DNA of 64,000 nt from an uncultured Sphingomonadaceae bacterium. Lineage in GTDB: Bacteria; Pseudomonadota; Alphaproteobacteria; Sphingomonadales; Sphingomonadaceae. Of this stretch, positions 45,618-53,548 are shown in pieces. Below the pieces are notes generated by a model. The model searched no databases. It saw only the letters and a program-made list of their open reading frames with translations, and had not been told where the DNA came from. The first letter of the stretch is position 1. Every line of letters begins with the position of its first letter. Where the stretch lies: positions 528,506 through 592,505 of the forward strand of contig CANMGU010000002.1 in the NCBI GenBank assembly GCA_947497455.1. Direction: 5' to 3'. A program made the position numbers and the translations under genes.

Positions 45618-46073
45618 CTATCTTTCTGCAAACCCTTTCAATCCGTCCCCGAACAGGGTTTTCCAGCCACCTTCAGCGCTTTTGGCAGACGCCTCGGTCA
45701 CATTGCCTAACAGGGCATCCGAAACAATTAGCGCGCCGCCGTCGTTGCGCCCTTCAACCGCCAATTTCAACATCGAGGTCGTCGGTCCACCCCAGTCAGG
45801 TGCCATATAGCCAACCAAATATAACGCCTGTTCCGGCGAGACCATCTGTATCCGATACCATTCCAAACTGATGCCATCAGCTGTGCTTTCGATCAGCTGG
45901 CCACCAGTTCGCGGATCTAAAGTCACTTTTGAACCTTCGCCAAGCGCCCGAAATTCATTCATCCACCAGGCATCAATCTCATTTACCATCAATGCCCAGA
46001 TGTCGGCAGCGCTGCGCTTGATTGGCACTTCAAATTGATATTTGATGATCTTTGCATCGGTTATGTCGTTCAT
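45618..46073 (-). CDS. SRPBCC/AHSA1-family protein
   Basis: The 151-residue protein has the START-like helix-grip fold of AHSA1-type SRPBCC proteins (YQFEVPIKRSAADIWALMVN at the N-terminus, a Trp-rich core, and a C-terminal amphipathic helix GWKTLFGDGLKGFAE). Ligand and function are unknown. It overlaps the upstream ArsR-family gene by four bases (ATGA, 46070-46073), a very common pairing in which the regulator controls both genes. Confidence 0.87.
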   Translation of the reverse strand: MNDITDAKIIKYQFEVPIKRSAADIWALMVNEIDAWWMNEFRALGEGSKVTLDPRTGGQLIESTADGISLEWYRIQMVSPEQALYLVGYMAPDWGGPTTSMLKLAVEGRNDGGALIVSDALLGNVTEASAKSAEGGWKTLFGDGLKGFAER

Positions 46074-46408
46074 GTTTCCGTCTCCCGTTCGGCGATTTGT
46101 TTCAATTTTGCAGTCGACGATTTCACGCCATCAATATGTTTCAGCACCCAGCTATTGCAGACCGACTTTATGGGTTTTGGATTTAGATGGTTCCAGCGTA
46201 TGCGGCCTTCTCGGCGCACATGGATAATCTTTCCCTCCGTCAGGATGTCAATATGCTTGAGGACGCCAGTGCGTCCGATATCGGGGAACAGATCAACTAG
46301 CTCGCCGGTTTGTTTAGGACCCGTCGCCAGCGCCTCAACGATCAATCGCCGCCGCCCATCGCTAAGCGCTTTCCAGATCAAGTCGTCATTGGAAAATTGA
46401 TATGTCAC
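46070..46408 (-). CDS. ArsR-family winged-helix regulator
   Basis: The 112-residue protein is an ArsR-like winged helix (DLIWKALSDGRRRLIVEALA; TGVLKHIDILTEGKIIHVRR) of the kind paired with SRPBCC/AHSA1 genes. It lacks the metal-binding Cys motif of arsenic sensors. The only available start is GTG 46408, because the frame is closed just upstream. No Shine-Dalgarno is visible, so the mRNA may be leaderless. The start codon lies inside a palindrome that is a likely autoregulatory operator. Confidence 0.87.
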   Translation of the reverse strand: MTYQFSNDDLIWKALSDGRRRLIVEALATGPKQTGELVDLFPDIGRTGVLKHIDILTEGKIIHVRREGRIRWNHLNPKPIKSVCNSWVLKHIDGVKSSTAKLKQIAERETET

Positions 46409-46423
46409 TATTTAGTGACATAT
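46400..46423. promoter_or_regulatory. Palindromic operator over the ArsR start codon
   Basis: Arms ATATGTCACTA (46400-46410) and TAGTGACATAT (46413-46423) are perfect reverse complements around a central TT. The GTG start of the ArsR gene (46406-46408) lies in the left arm. The size and symmetry fit an ArsR dimer site, so binding would block transcription and translation start of the ArsR-SRPBCC pair. Confidence 0.7.
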
Positions 46424-46523
46424 AGGCAGGTGAGGATCTTGTCAACCGCGCCATTGCCAGCGCCGGATCGTCTGGCTAAGGCGCTGTAAACAGGACGAGT
46501 GAGCGCATGAAGGGCTATCAAAT

Positions 46524-47408
46524 ATGAAATGGCTTATCACTTTTGGGATCGTGGCGATTGCGGTTGCTGGCTTTGCCTATTGGTTTTTTTCCCAGCCCGG
46601 TCCGCGTCAGCTCGACATGGTCAACAATATCATTCCCGGTGACAGGGACGCCAAGCTGTTGGTTGGCGGCCAGGTCTATGATGAAGAGCTTGGTCTTAAG
46701 CTCAATATCTGGGCACCGACCAAGGCCTCAGACACACCCTTGCCCGTCGTGGTGTTTATCTATGGCGGCGGTTGGCGTGCAGGATCGAAGGACGAATATG
46801 CCTTTGCCGGCCGTGCGCTGGCGCATCGCGGCTATATGACGGTGCTGGCGGACTACCGGCTCTATCCCAACACCAAATTTCCGGGATTTCTGGAGGATAG
46901 CGCCAAGGCTGTCGCCTGGGTACATGACAATATTGCTGACCATGGTGGTGATCCGCAGCGGATATTCCTGTCAGGCCAATCGGCTGGTGCGTATAACGCC
47001 ACGATGCTGGCACTGGACCGTCAGTGGCTGGGGCGGTTGGGCAAGACCCCGGATCTGATCAAAGGTGTAGCCGCTTTGGCCGGGCCCTATGATTTCTATC
47101 CTTTTGACAGCGAGACGACAAAGAACAGCTTTGGCTCCTATCATGTCCCGGAAATGACACAGCCAGTCAATTTTGTCCGCGCCGATGCGCCGCCACTTTG
47201 GCTCTCGACCGGCGTGGATGATACCCAGGTAAGGCCGCGTAACAGCCGGATATTAAGTGACAAAATCCTCGAAGCTGGCGGCGACGCTGAATATGTGGAA
47301 TATCAAGACATGGATCATCTGGAAATCATGATGGCGATCTCCAAGCCCTTTCGAAATAAGGGCCCAGTGCTTGATGACATGATTGCCTTTTTCGAAAGCC
47401 GCCCATGA
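46524..47408 (+). CDS. Alpha/beta hydrolase, esterase type, membrane-anchored or secreted
   Basis: The 294-residue protein starts with a hydrophobic helix (WLITFGIVAIAVAGFAYWFF) that is a signal anchor or uncleaved signal. The hydrolase core has the oxyanion motif YGGGWRAGS and nucleophile GQSAG, with the acid in GVDDTQVRP and catalytic His in DMDHLE. It resembles BD-FAE/carboxylesterases facing the periplasm; the substrate is unknown. It overlaps the next gene by four bases (ATGA, 47405-47408). Confidence 0.88.
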   Translation: MKWLITFGIVAIAVAGFAYWFFSQPGPRQLDMVNNIIPGDRDAKLLVGGQVYDEELGLKLNIWAPTKASDTPLPVVVFIYGGGWRAGSKDEYAFAGRALAHRGYMTVLADYRLYPNTKFPGFLEDSAKAVAWVHDNIADHGGDPQRIFLSGQSAGAYNATMLALDRQWLGRLGKTPDLIKGVAALAGPYDFYPFDSETTKNSFGSYHVPEMTQPVNFVRADAPPLWLSTGVDDTQVRPRNSRILSDKILEAGGDAEYVEYQDMDHLEIMMAISKPFRNKGPVLDDMIAFFESRP

Positions 47409-48235
47409 CGGCAGATAACAATCGAGACGGTGGGCCGCTTTCGTCTGCCGACGCTTTGGTTCTTGCCGGAAGCCGACCCGGTGGCGATGCGATGGCGGAC
47501 AGCCGAGGCATTGCGGTGAAAGCGCTGATCCCGGTTGCGGGCAAGGCCATGCTTGCACATGTCACCGACGCTTTGCTGGATCATCAGGCCATCGGCAATG
47601 TCCATGTTCTGGCGCAGGATTTTGCACCCTTTTGGACTCATGTTGATACCAACGAGCTGAAAAACAACGCTCGCGTGATTGCGCAGACCAGTGGCTCGAC
47701 CATCGCGACGTCGCTCGACAAGGTTCTGGATCAGGATGACACCCGCTTTCCGGCCCTGATTACCACGGCAGACAATGTGCTGCTCAATGCGCCGATGTTA
47801 GACGACTTCCTGAGCGCGGCGGAAGATACAGATATTGCTATCGCGCTTGTCGAAAAGCAGGTGCTGCTGCGCCGCTATCCCGCATCGCAGCGGACCTGGC
47901 TGAAATTGCGCGGCGGGCAATATAGCGGGGCGAACCTCTTCTATTTCGGCTCCCCGAAAGCGCGCGAGATATTGCGCTATTGGGCCGAGGTGGAACAGGA
48001 CCGCAAGAAAGGTTGGAAGATCCTGACGATATTCGGGCCGTGGCTTTTGTTTCTCGCGCTGTCTAGGGTTCTGACCGTTGATCAACTGGCAGCACGGGTT
48101 GGCAAAAAACTAGGCCTGACCATAAAGATCGTGCCAATGGCCCAGGCAGAGGCTTGCATTGATGTTGACAAGGATAGCGACCTTGAAATGGTCGAGCAGA
48201 TACTCGCCGCGCGGAAGGAAGCGCCTGCCAACTAG
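47405..48235 (+). CDS. MobA-like nucleotidyltransferase
   Basis: The 276-residue protein has a GT-A type NTP-transferase fold: LVLAGSRPGGDAMADSRG near residue 20 stands in place of the usual AGGxGxR loop, with IPVAGKAMLAHV following and TTADNVLL as the metal-binding region. The altered loop keeps Gly and Arg residues, so activity is possible but uncertain. Its position beside a flippase, another nucleotidyltransferase and a CDP-alcohol phosphotransferase suggests work on an envelope polar head group. The stop overlaps the convergent flippase gene by four bases. Confidence 0.8.
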   Translation: MTADNNRDGGPLSSADALVLAGSRPGGDAMADSRGIAVKALIPVAGKAMLAHVTDALLDHQAIGNVHVLAQDFAPFWTHVDTNELKNNARVIAQTSGSTIATSLDKVLDQDDTRFPALITTADNVLLNAPMLDDFLSAAEDTDIAIALVEKQVLLRRYPASQRTWLKLRGGQYSGANLFYFGSPKAREILRYWAEVEQDRKKGWKILTIFGPWLLFLALSRVLTVDQLAARVGKKLGLTIKIVPMAQAEACIDVDKDSDLEMVEQILAARKEAPAN

Positions 48236-49563
48236 CCTTTGGCCAGATTGCGCCTTGCTGCGACGCCAAAAAGAATGAGGCGGATGATTGCGGCTACCAG
48301 CATCGCGCCGGCTGCACCCCTCGCGCCATAGAATTGCAAGCCGAGGAGCAGCATGGTGACAAACAAGACAGCAATGGTAGCCTGCAACATCAGGGCCGTG
48401 CGCGCGCCGCTGCCTGACAATAGTGTCGGTTCATATATGGCCCCGGCCAGATCGACAGACGCCGCAGCGGCGAGCAAGATCAGCAACGGATAGGCTGGCA
48501 GAAATTCTGGCCCGGACATGTAAAACAGGGCGGGCTGGCCAATGACCACCACGATCAGGATGACGGTTCCACCGGTAATGAACAACATCCGGCTGGCCTT
48601 GCGGAACAGGACTTTCATGGCCTCTGCGCCCTGTTGCGCGCGCATCAGGTTGACCTCGGCAAATATCGCGCGGGACAGCAGCACCGATATCTTGGTCATT
48701 GCGACACTCAGCTGGCTGGCGAGCCGGTACAGGCCCGCAGCCGTCGGCCCGACAAAATAGCCGACAATCAGCAGCGAGATATTCTGGGAAAGTCCGGCCA
48801 GGGTCGAACCAAGATTGGATATCAACAGAAATTCGCCAATGCCTCTATTCTCCCGGGCCGCCCGCTTTACGCGAAACAGATTACGAGGGGACATGATGTC
48901 GCGGCTATTCCATGCAGCAAACAACCAGTAGCCAATGGCATGAATAACCTCCGACAAGGCCCAGACGGCAAGAAAGTTGACCAACTGGGGATCGGTGAAC
49001 CAGACAATCAATGTGCCGATCAGGCGAACCGTCGGAATGATTGCTTCGGCATAAGCGGCAAGATCAAAACGGTTTTCCACCCGCAATATGCCGGTTGGGG
49101 TTGATTTGATGGAAAGCAGCATGACCAGGGCAAAGATCAGCGCGTTTTGCGCCAGCTCCTCATCCCAGCCGAAAAAGGGGGCCAGCCAGCCAACGGCAAA
49201 ATAGGCCAGGATGCACCCGGCCACTGCTCCGGCAATGTCGAGCAATGTGCACAGCCCGACCAGTCGTCCGAATTGCTGTCGGTTTTCCGCACCCTTGATG
49301 TTGCGTGCACCAAAGCGGATGACGACTTGCCAGGTCTGAAAAGTGACGATCAGGGCGATGGCCTGAGCCGTGCCGGTGATCAGCGCAAACTGGCCAAAGC
49401 CCGCGACGCCCAACGTACGGGTCAATATGGCGAGGTAGAACAGGCTCAGGATGCCGCCAAAGCCTTTACCGCCAAGCAGCCAGCCGGTATTCTTGATGAT
49501 CCGGCGAATACCGGTTTTCTCACCGTTGGGCTGTGCAGGTTCGATCACCGCTTCTTCAGCCAT
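48232..49563 (-). CDS. Lipopolysaccharide/oligosaccharide flippase (MOP superfamily)
   Basis: The roughly 443-residue protein has about 12 hydrophobic helices and opens with NTGWLLGGKGFGGILSLFYL, typical of Wzx/RfbX-type flippases that move lipid-linked sugars across the inner membrane. The substrate is not predictable. Start 49563 (MAEEAVIEP) is proposed; ATG 49587 is an alternative adding eight residues. It is the only minus-strand gene between two plus-strand nucleotidyltransferases. Confidence 0.87.
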   Translation of the reverse strand: MAEEAVIEPAQPNGEKTGIRRIIKNTGWLLGGKGFGGILSLFYLAILTRTLGVAGFGQFALITGTAQAIALIVTFQTWQVVIRFGARNIKGAENRQQFGRLVGLCTLLDIAGAVAGCILAYFAVGWLAPFFGWDEELAQNALIFALVMLLSIKSTPTGILRVENRFDLAAYAEAIIPTVRLIGTLIVWFTDPQLVNFLAVWALSEVIHAIGYWLFAAWNSRDIMSPRNLFRVKRAARENRGIGEFLLISNLGSTLAGLSQNISLLIVGYFVGPTAAGLYRLASQLSVAMTKISVLLSRAIFAEVNLMRAQQGAEAMKVLFRKASRMLFITGGTVILIVVVIGQPALFYMSGPEFLPAYPLLILLAAAASVDLAGAIYEPTLLSGSGARTALMLQATIAVLFVTMLLLGLQFYGARGAAGAMLVAAIIRLILFGVAARRNLAKG

Positions 49564-49682
49564 GGTCAGACAGGCATCCGAACGCATATCTGCAACCGGC
49601 TGTTACAGGATTGAGCTTTGATGGCCATCGTTCTAAGTGTCTCCCCACACTATCCCTATCCCGATAAAGGCCAATTGCCAAC

Positions 49683-50429
49683 ATGATCGATAAAGTAATA
49701 ATCCTGAGCGCAGGTCAAGGCTCGCGGCTGTTGCCGCTGACCGCGGAGCGCCCCAAATGCCTGATTGACTTTTCGGGCAAGAGCCTGATCGCATGGCAGA
49801 TCGAAATGTTGGCTGCGGGCGGGGTGAAAGAATTTCATGTCGTGACCGGCTTTATGACCGATATGGTTGAAGCGGAGCTTGAGGAGCTGAAGCAGGCGGG
49901 CACCGACATAACGATCCACTTCAATCCGTTTTTCAAGGTCGCTGATAATCTCGGCAGCTGCTGGATTGTGCGCGATGTGATGGACGGGGATTTCATGATC
50001 CTGAACGGTGATACGCTGATTTCACCCGAGATTATTGCCACCGCTCAGAAAACCGAGAACTGGCCGATCACGGTGACCGTCGATATTAAGGACCATTATG
50101 ATAGCGATGATATGAAAGTATCGCTAAGCGGCGACCGGCTGACGGCCATCGGAAAGACATTGACGGCCGAACAAAGCGATGCGGAATCCATCGGCTTTCT
50201 GGCATTTCGCGGAGAGGGTGGTGCGATGTTTCGGGAAAAGGTCCGCGACGTCATGCGCACGCCCGCGGGCGTTGAGAACTGGTATCTCAAGATTATTGAC
50301 ACACTGGCTCCCAGCGAAAAAGTCGGCACGGTGTCGATACAGGGCCATGATTGGGCAGAGGTTGATTTTCTCAACGATGTTGAAACCGCAACTGCGCTTA
50401 CAGACCAGTGGTTGTCGAGGTCCGGCTAG
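49683..50429 (+). CDS. Sugar/phosphocholine-type nucleotidyltransferase
   Basis: The 248-residue protein has the intact signature ILSAGQGSRLLPLTAERPKC near its N-terminus, and FMILNGDTLIS and WAEVDFLNDVETA metal-binding motifs. It is most like phosphocholine/L-glutamine cytidylyltransferases or inositol-phosphate cytidylyltransferases, which activate a polar alcohol as its CDP derivative. Such a product would suit the CDP-alcohol phosphotransferase encoded nearby on the other strand. The exact alcohol is unknown. Confidence 0.87.
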   Translation: MIDKVIILSAGQGSRLLPLTAERPKCLIDFSGKSLIAWQIEMLAAGGVKEFHVVTGFMTDMVEAELEELKQAGTDITIHFNPFFKVADNLGSCWIVRDVMDGDFMILNGDTLISPEIIATAQKTENWPITVTVDIKDHYDSDDMKVSLSGDRLTAIGKTLTAEQSDAESIGFLAFRGEGGAMFREKVRDVMRTPAGVENWYLKIIDTLAPSEKVGTVSIQGHDWAEVDFLNDVETATALTDQWLSRSG

Positions 50430-50860
50430 TCCGGAAAGTCTGATTTGATCCAGGTCGCCATTGCCGAGATTTGATCGTCCGACAGTTTGACGGCATCACC
50501 AAGCGCCGGTGGGCCAGGCCACGCCTTGTCCTCAAAATCCTGGCCCATCCATTCACGGGCTTCCTCATAACGCGGGATGAGATGGAAATGGACATGCGGG
50601 TCGACCATCATCAGCATCAGCCAGTTGAGCTTCTTATGGGAAATCAGAGCTTGCAGAGCTGATGACACCTCTGTTGTTACGGATTTCAGTTCAGTGAAAT
50701 GATCGTCTGACAAATCACCAAAATCCGTTGCATCCGACTTGGCTGCAACAATCAGTGAGCCGAGAGTCACCTGCGCGGGGCGCAGCAGAACAACCCAATG
50801 ATCATAGTCCTTCACCAAGGTTGCAGGATATCCGAACTTCTTGATGGTATCGTTGATCAT
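50426..50860 (-). CDS. HIT-family hydrolase
   Basis: The 144-residue protein has the histidine-triad signature HVHFHLIPRY, whose middle His attacks nucleoside phosphoester or phosphoramidate bonds. It is close in style to bacterial Ap4A-type HIT proteins. It starts four bases after the stop of the CDP-alcohol phosphotransferase on the same strand and is likely co-transcribed. It converges on the nucleotidyltransferase with overlapping stops (50426-50429). Confidence 0.92.
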   Translation of the reverse strand: MINDTIKKFGYPATLVKDYDHWVVLLRPAQVTLGSLIVAAKSDATDFGDLSDDHFTELKSVTTEVSSALQALISHKKLNWLMLMMVDPHVHFHLIPRYEEAREWMGQDFEDKAWPGPPALGDAVKLSDDQISAMATWIKSDFPD

Positions 50861-50864
50861 CAGC

Positions 50865-51968
50865 CTATCCTTGTTCTTGTTCTTGTTCTAGCCATGATAC
50901 AATCTGACCACCTCGCATTTTTACCAACCAGGCTTGTATCAGTTGCACCAAATGAACTGCCAGCGAAATTAAAGTCCACCAGGCCACCGCAATCAAACCG
51001 ATGTCGGGGCGACCAAAAACCATAGAAACAAATAACAGCACCATATTCGGATTGCGCCTTGCGGTGATCAGGCGGAACCATGAATCCATAGGTCTCCAGA
51101 CATGGATATGCTGTCCAAAGGCGCGTATAAAAATTCCCTCGATGATCCGTTGCAGGACATAACCGCCCAGAATGACGATCAGCGCCAGACCAAGTTGATC
51201 TTCCGGCAAGGCCAATCCAACCGCGCCAAGCCCTATCGCCCATGCTACCCACCAGAACGGCGGATGGACCAGATCAAGCCCGTGATCAAAAATATTTCCC
51301 CAAAAGGATGATGTTATGGTGCAACGTGCAAGCTTGCCATCGACGGTGTCCAGAACCATAAACACAAAACCTGCGGCCATACCGGACCAGAAATAGCCGT
51401 AATAGAACAAGAAGGTCGCAGCGATACAGCCGATCGCACCGATTCCGGTGACCATGTTTGGCGTCATCCCGATTTGGGCGGCAAAACGCGTGAGTATCAA
51501 TGCAAGTTCGGGCCAAAGATATTTGGTGAGAATGTCGGTGACCCCTTTATAGGCCCCAAAATAGCTTTGCCGTTCGATATCCTTTACCGTCGCCGGTGTT
51601 AGTTCTCGCGCAAAAGGTGTCTCCAACTTACGCAGCGCATGATTATGAATACGCGGTCCGTCGCGATATTCCATTACACGCGCGTCAGCAGGTATACGCT
51701 TTGCAGCAAGCTCCTCTGCTTCTATCTCGTGCTTCAAATGTGCTAGTATTGGAACGCCGCCAATAGTCAGGACGCTTCCCGGATTGTCATGAACGTAGCT
51801 TATCCATTGTGGATCAAAAACATAAGCCAAGTTTATCCATAGGCTGCCGCTGATATTCCCCTGCAGTTTCTCAACCAAGCGGCGACTCCGCTCCGCATTG
51901 GTCATTCCCCATATCAGCGTGTCATTTTCGCCATGCAGCAAAAGAGTCACACCGGTTTTGGTCTGCAT
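50865..51968 (-). CDS. CDP-alcohol phosphatidyltransferase with extra N-terminal domain
   Basis: The 367-residue protein has a soluble N-terminal domain of about 150 residues (HGENDTLIWGMTNAERSRRL) and then a six-helix CDP-alcohol phosphotransferase. Its catalytic motif is complete: D-T-V-D-G-K-L-A-R, then G-N-I-F-D-H-G-L-D. It should transfer a CDP-linked group to an alcohol, making a phosphodiester lipid or osmolyte. The N-terminal part may be a degenerate nucleotidyltransferase domain, as in bifunctional inositol-phosphate enzymes. Three TTGTTC units at 50871-50888 encode an EQEQEQ tail. AGGAAA precedes ATG 51968. Confidence 0.87.
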   Translation of the reverse strand: MQTKTGVTLLLHGENDTLIWGMTNAERSRRLVEKLQGNISGSLWINLAYVFDPQWISYVHDNPGSVLTIGGVPILAHLKHEIEAEELAAKRIPADARVMEYRDGPRIHNHALRKLETPFARELTPATVKDIERQSYFGAYKGVTDILTKYLWPELALILTRFAAQIGMTPNMVTGIGAIGCIAATFLFYYGYFWSGMAAGFVFMVLDTVDGKLARCTITSSFWGNIFDHGLDLVHPPFWWVAWAIGLGAVGLALPEDQLGLALIVILGGYVLQRIIEGIFIRAFGQHIHVWRPMDSWFRLITARRNPNMVLLFVSMVFGRPDIGLIAVAWWTLISLAVHLVQLIQAWLVKMRGGQIVSWLEQEQEQG

Positions 51969-52270
51969 ATGTTTTTTCCTGTCGTAATTTAGGTGATTTT
52001 GGTTTTTTCAGCAAATAGCAGAGATTTGATCATGTTAGCAGACAATTGGGGTATTTTAGAATCGAAAAAGAGGCAAATCGTGCAAATAGCGAGGGCATAG
52101 GCGCTTATCAAAACAACTAGCACCAGAGGTTTTGTTGGTTTTTAAAGGCCTAGGGACGTTTTGGCCACCTATTTCAGGCATTGAGTTTGTCGGAAAACTG
52201 GCTATTAATGGCGCCTCACAAACGAATACTAACGCGACATCTACTATTTCGCCAACGCAAGAGAATATTG
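51969..52270. other. Divergent intergenic region upstream of sdhB
   Basis: These 302 bases are AT-rich compared with the flanking genes and should hold promoters for the CDP-alcohol phosphotransferase (minus) and sdhB (plus). Apart from the candidate promoter at 52181-52208, no gene, RNA or clear repeat is visible. Confidence 0.55.
52181..52208 (+). promoter_or_regulatory. Candidate promoter of the sdhB operon
   Basis: TTGAGT (52181-52186) and TATTAA (52203-52208) are separated by 16 bases and lie about 60 bases before the sdhB ATG. It is a pattern match only; alpha-proteobacterial promoters often match consensus poorly. Confidence 0.3.
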
Positions 52271-53053
52271 ATGGCAACCTTTACGCTCCCGAAAAACAGC
52301 AAAATCCGGAAAACCGGCGAAGTGCATGAAGCGCTGAGTGGTGGGAAGGCCCGTGCGTTTAAGGTCTATCGTTATGACCCTGATAGCGGTGAAAACCCAC
52401 GCTATGACACCTTCAAGATCGATACCGAGGATTGCGGACCGATGGTCTTGGATGCTCTTATCAAGATGAAAAGCGAACAGGATTCAACCCTGACCTTCCG
52501 TCGGTCTTGCCGTGAAGGCATCTGCGGGTCTTGCGCGATGAATATCGATGGCAAAAATGGCCTTGCCTGCACCACAGCGATTGAAGATTGTGGCAAGGAA
52601 GTGAAGATCACGCCTCTGCCTCATATGGAAGTAATCAAGGACTTAGTCCCGGATTTCACACATTTCTATGCGCAATATGCGTCGATCCAGCCCTGGCTCA
52701 AGACGGTGACACCAACGCCTTCCGGCAAAGAGCGGCTGCAGTCTCCCGAAGATCGCGCCAAGCTGGACGGCCTCTACGAGTGCATCCTGTGCGCTTGCTG
52801 CCAGACCAGCTGCCCGAGCTATTGGTGGAATAGCGACAAATTTCTTGGTCCCGCTATTCTGCTTCAGGCCTATCGTTGGCTGGCCGACAGTCGGGACGAA
52901 ATGACTGGTGAACGGCTTGATGAACTGGAAGATCCCTTCCGCCTTTATCGCTGCCACACGATCATGAACTGCGCCAATGCGTGCCCTAAAGGCTTGTCGC
53001 CGGCAAAAGCAATTGCCGAGATCAAGAAGATGACGGCGGCCCGGGAAGTTTGA
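52271..53053 (+). CDS. sdhB: Succinate dehydrogenase iron-sulfur subunit
   Basis: The 260-residue subunit carries electrons from SdhA flavin to quinone. The three cluster sites are intact: 2Fe-2S in [15 protein letters not shown] with a later Cys, 4Fe-4S in [12 protein letters not shown], and 3Fe-4S in [17 protein letters not shown] 52271 is chosen ([11 protein letters not shown]); AAGAGAA lies just upstream, while the earlier reading from 52181 runs through the promoter region. sdhC, sdhD and sdhA are not adjacent. A thioesterase gene follows within three bases. Confidence 0.96.
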   Translation: MATFTLPKNSKIRKTGEVHEALSGGKARAFKVYRYDPDSGENPRYDTFKIDTEDCGPMVLDALIKMKSEQDSTLTFRRSCREGICGSCAMNIDGKNGLACTTAIEDCGKEVKITPLPHMEVIKDLVPDFTHFYAQYASIQPWLKTVTPTPSGKERLQSPEDRAKLDGLYECILCACCQTSCPSYWWNSDKFLGPAILLQAYRWLADSRDEMTGERLDELEDPFRLYRCHTIMNCANACPKGLSPAKAIAEIKKMTAAREV

Positions 53054-53056
53054 TCA

Positions 53057-53548
53057 TTGGCTAGTGACAAGCTGATGGCTGACGCCGAGCCCGAATTTTT
53101 CACTAGCGATCCCCATCCTGACCATCCCGGTTGGTACCATTGGAAATTACGCGATCCGGAATGCTATAACAGCTTTCTCGGACCGATGATTGTCCGGCGT
53201 GGCGGCGATGGTGTCGGCGAAAATATTGCTCGTGTCCGAATGTTTCCGGAACGACAGCATCGCAATCTCGGCGACGTTGTTCATGGCGGCACGATGATGG
53301 GTTTTATCGACTGCGCTCTGTTCGCAGCCATGCGGGTGCTAGAGATCGGACCTTCCGGATTTGCCGTGACGTTGGAATTGCAAACCCATTTTATCGGTGC
53401 GGCGCGGCTCGGCGAACCGCTGGAGGCGCAGGTTGAAGTGGCACGCGAAACGGGGCGCTTCCTGTTTCTTCGTGGACTTGTGGTGCAAGGTGACGGCAGT
53501 GATAACATGGCCTCCTATACAGCTATCGTCAAAAAAGCACCTCAATGA
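53057..53548 (+). CDS. PaaI-family hotdog thioesterase
   Basis: The 163-residue protein has a hotdog fold with the PaaI-type catalytic segment NLGDVVHGGTMMGFIDCALF and a following LELQTHFIGAARLGEP strand. It should hydrolyse an aromatic or short acyl-CoA thioester. The start is probably TTG 53057, with GGGAAG upstream; ATG 53075 is possible. It lies between sdhB and zapE with tight spacing (3 bases before, 4-base overlap after), so the three form an operon. Confidence 0.88.
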   Translation: MASDKLMADAEPEFFTSDPHPDHPGWYHWKLRDPECYNSFLGPMIVRRGGDGVGENIARVRMFPERQHRNLGDVVHGGTMMGFIDCALFAAMRVLEIGPSGFAVTLELQTHFIGAARLGEPLEAQVEVARETGRFLFLRGLVVQGDGSDNMASYTAIVKKAPQ

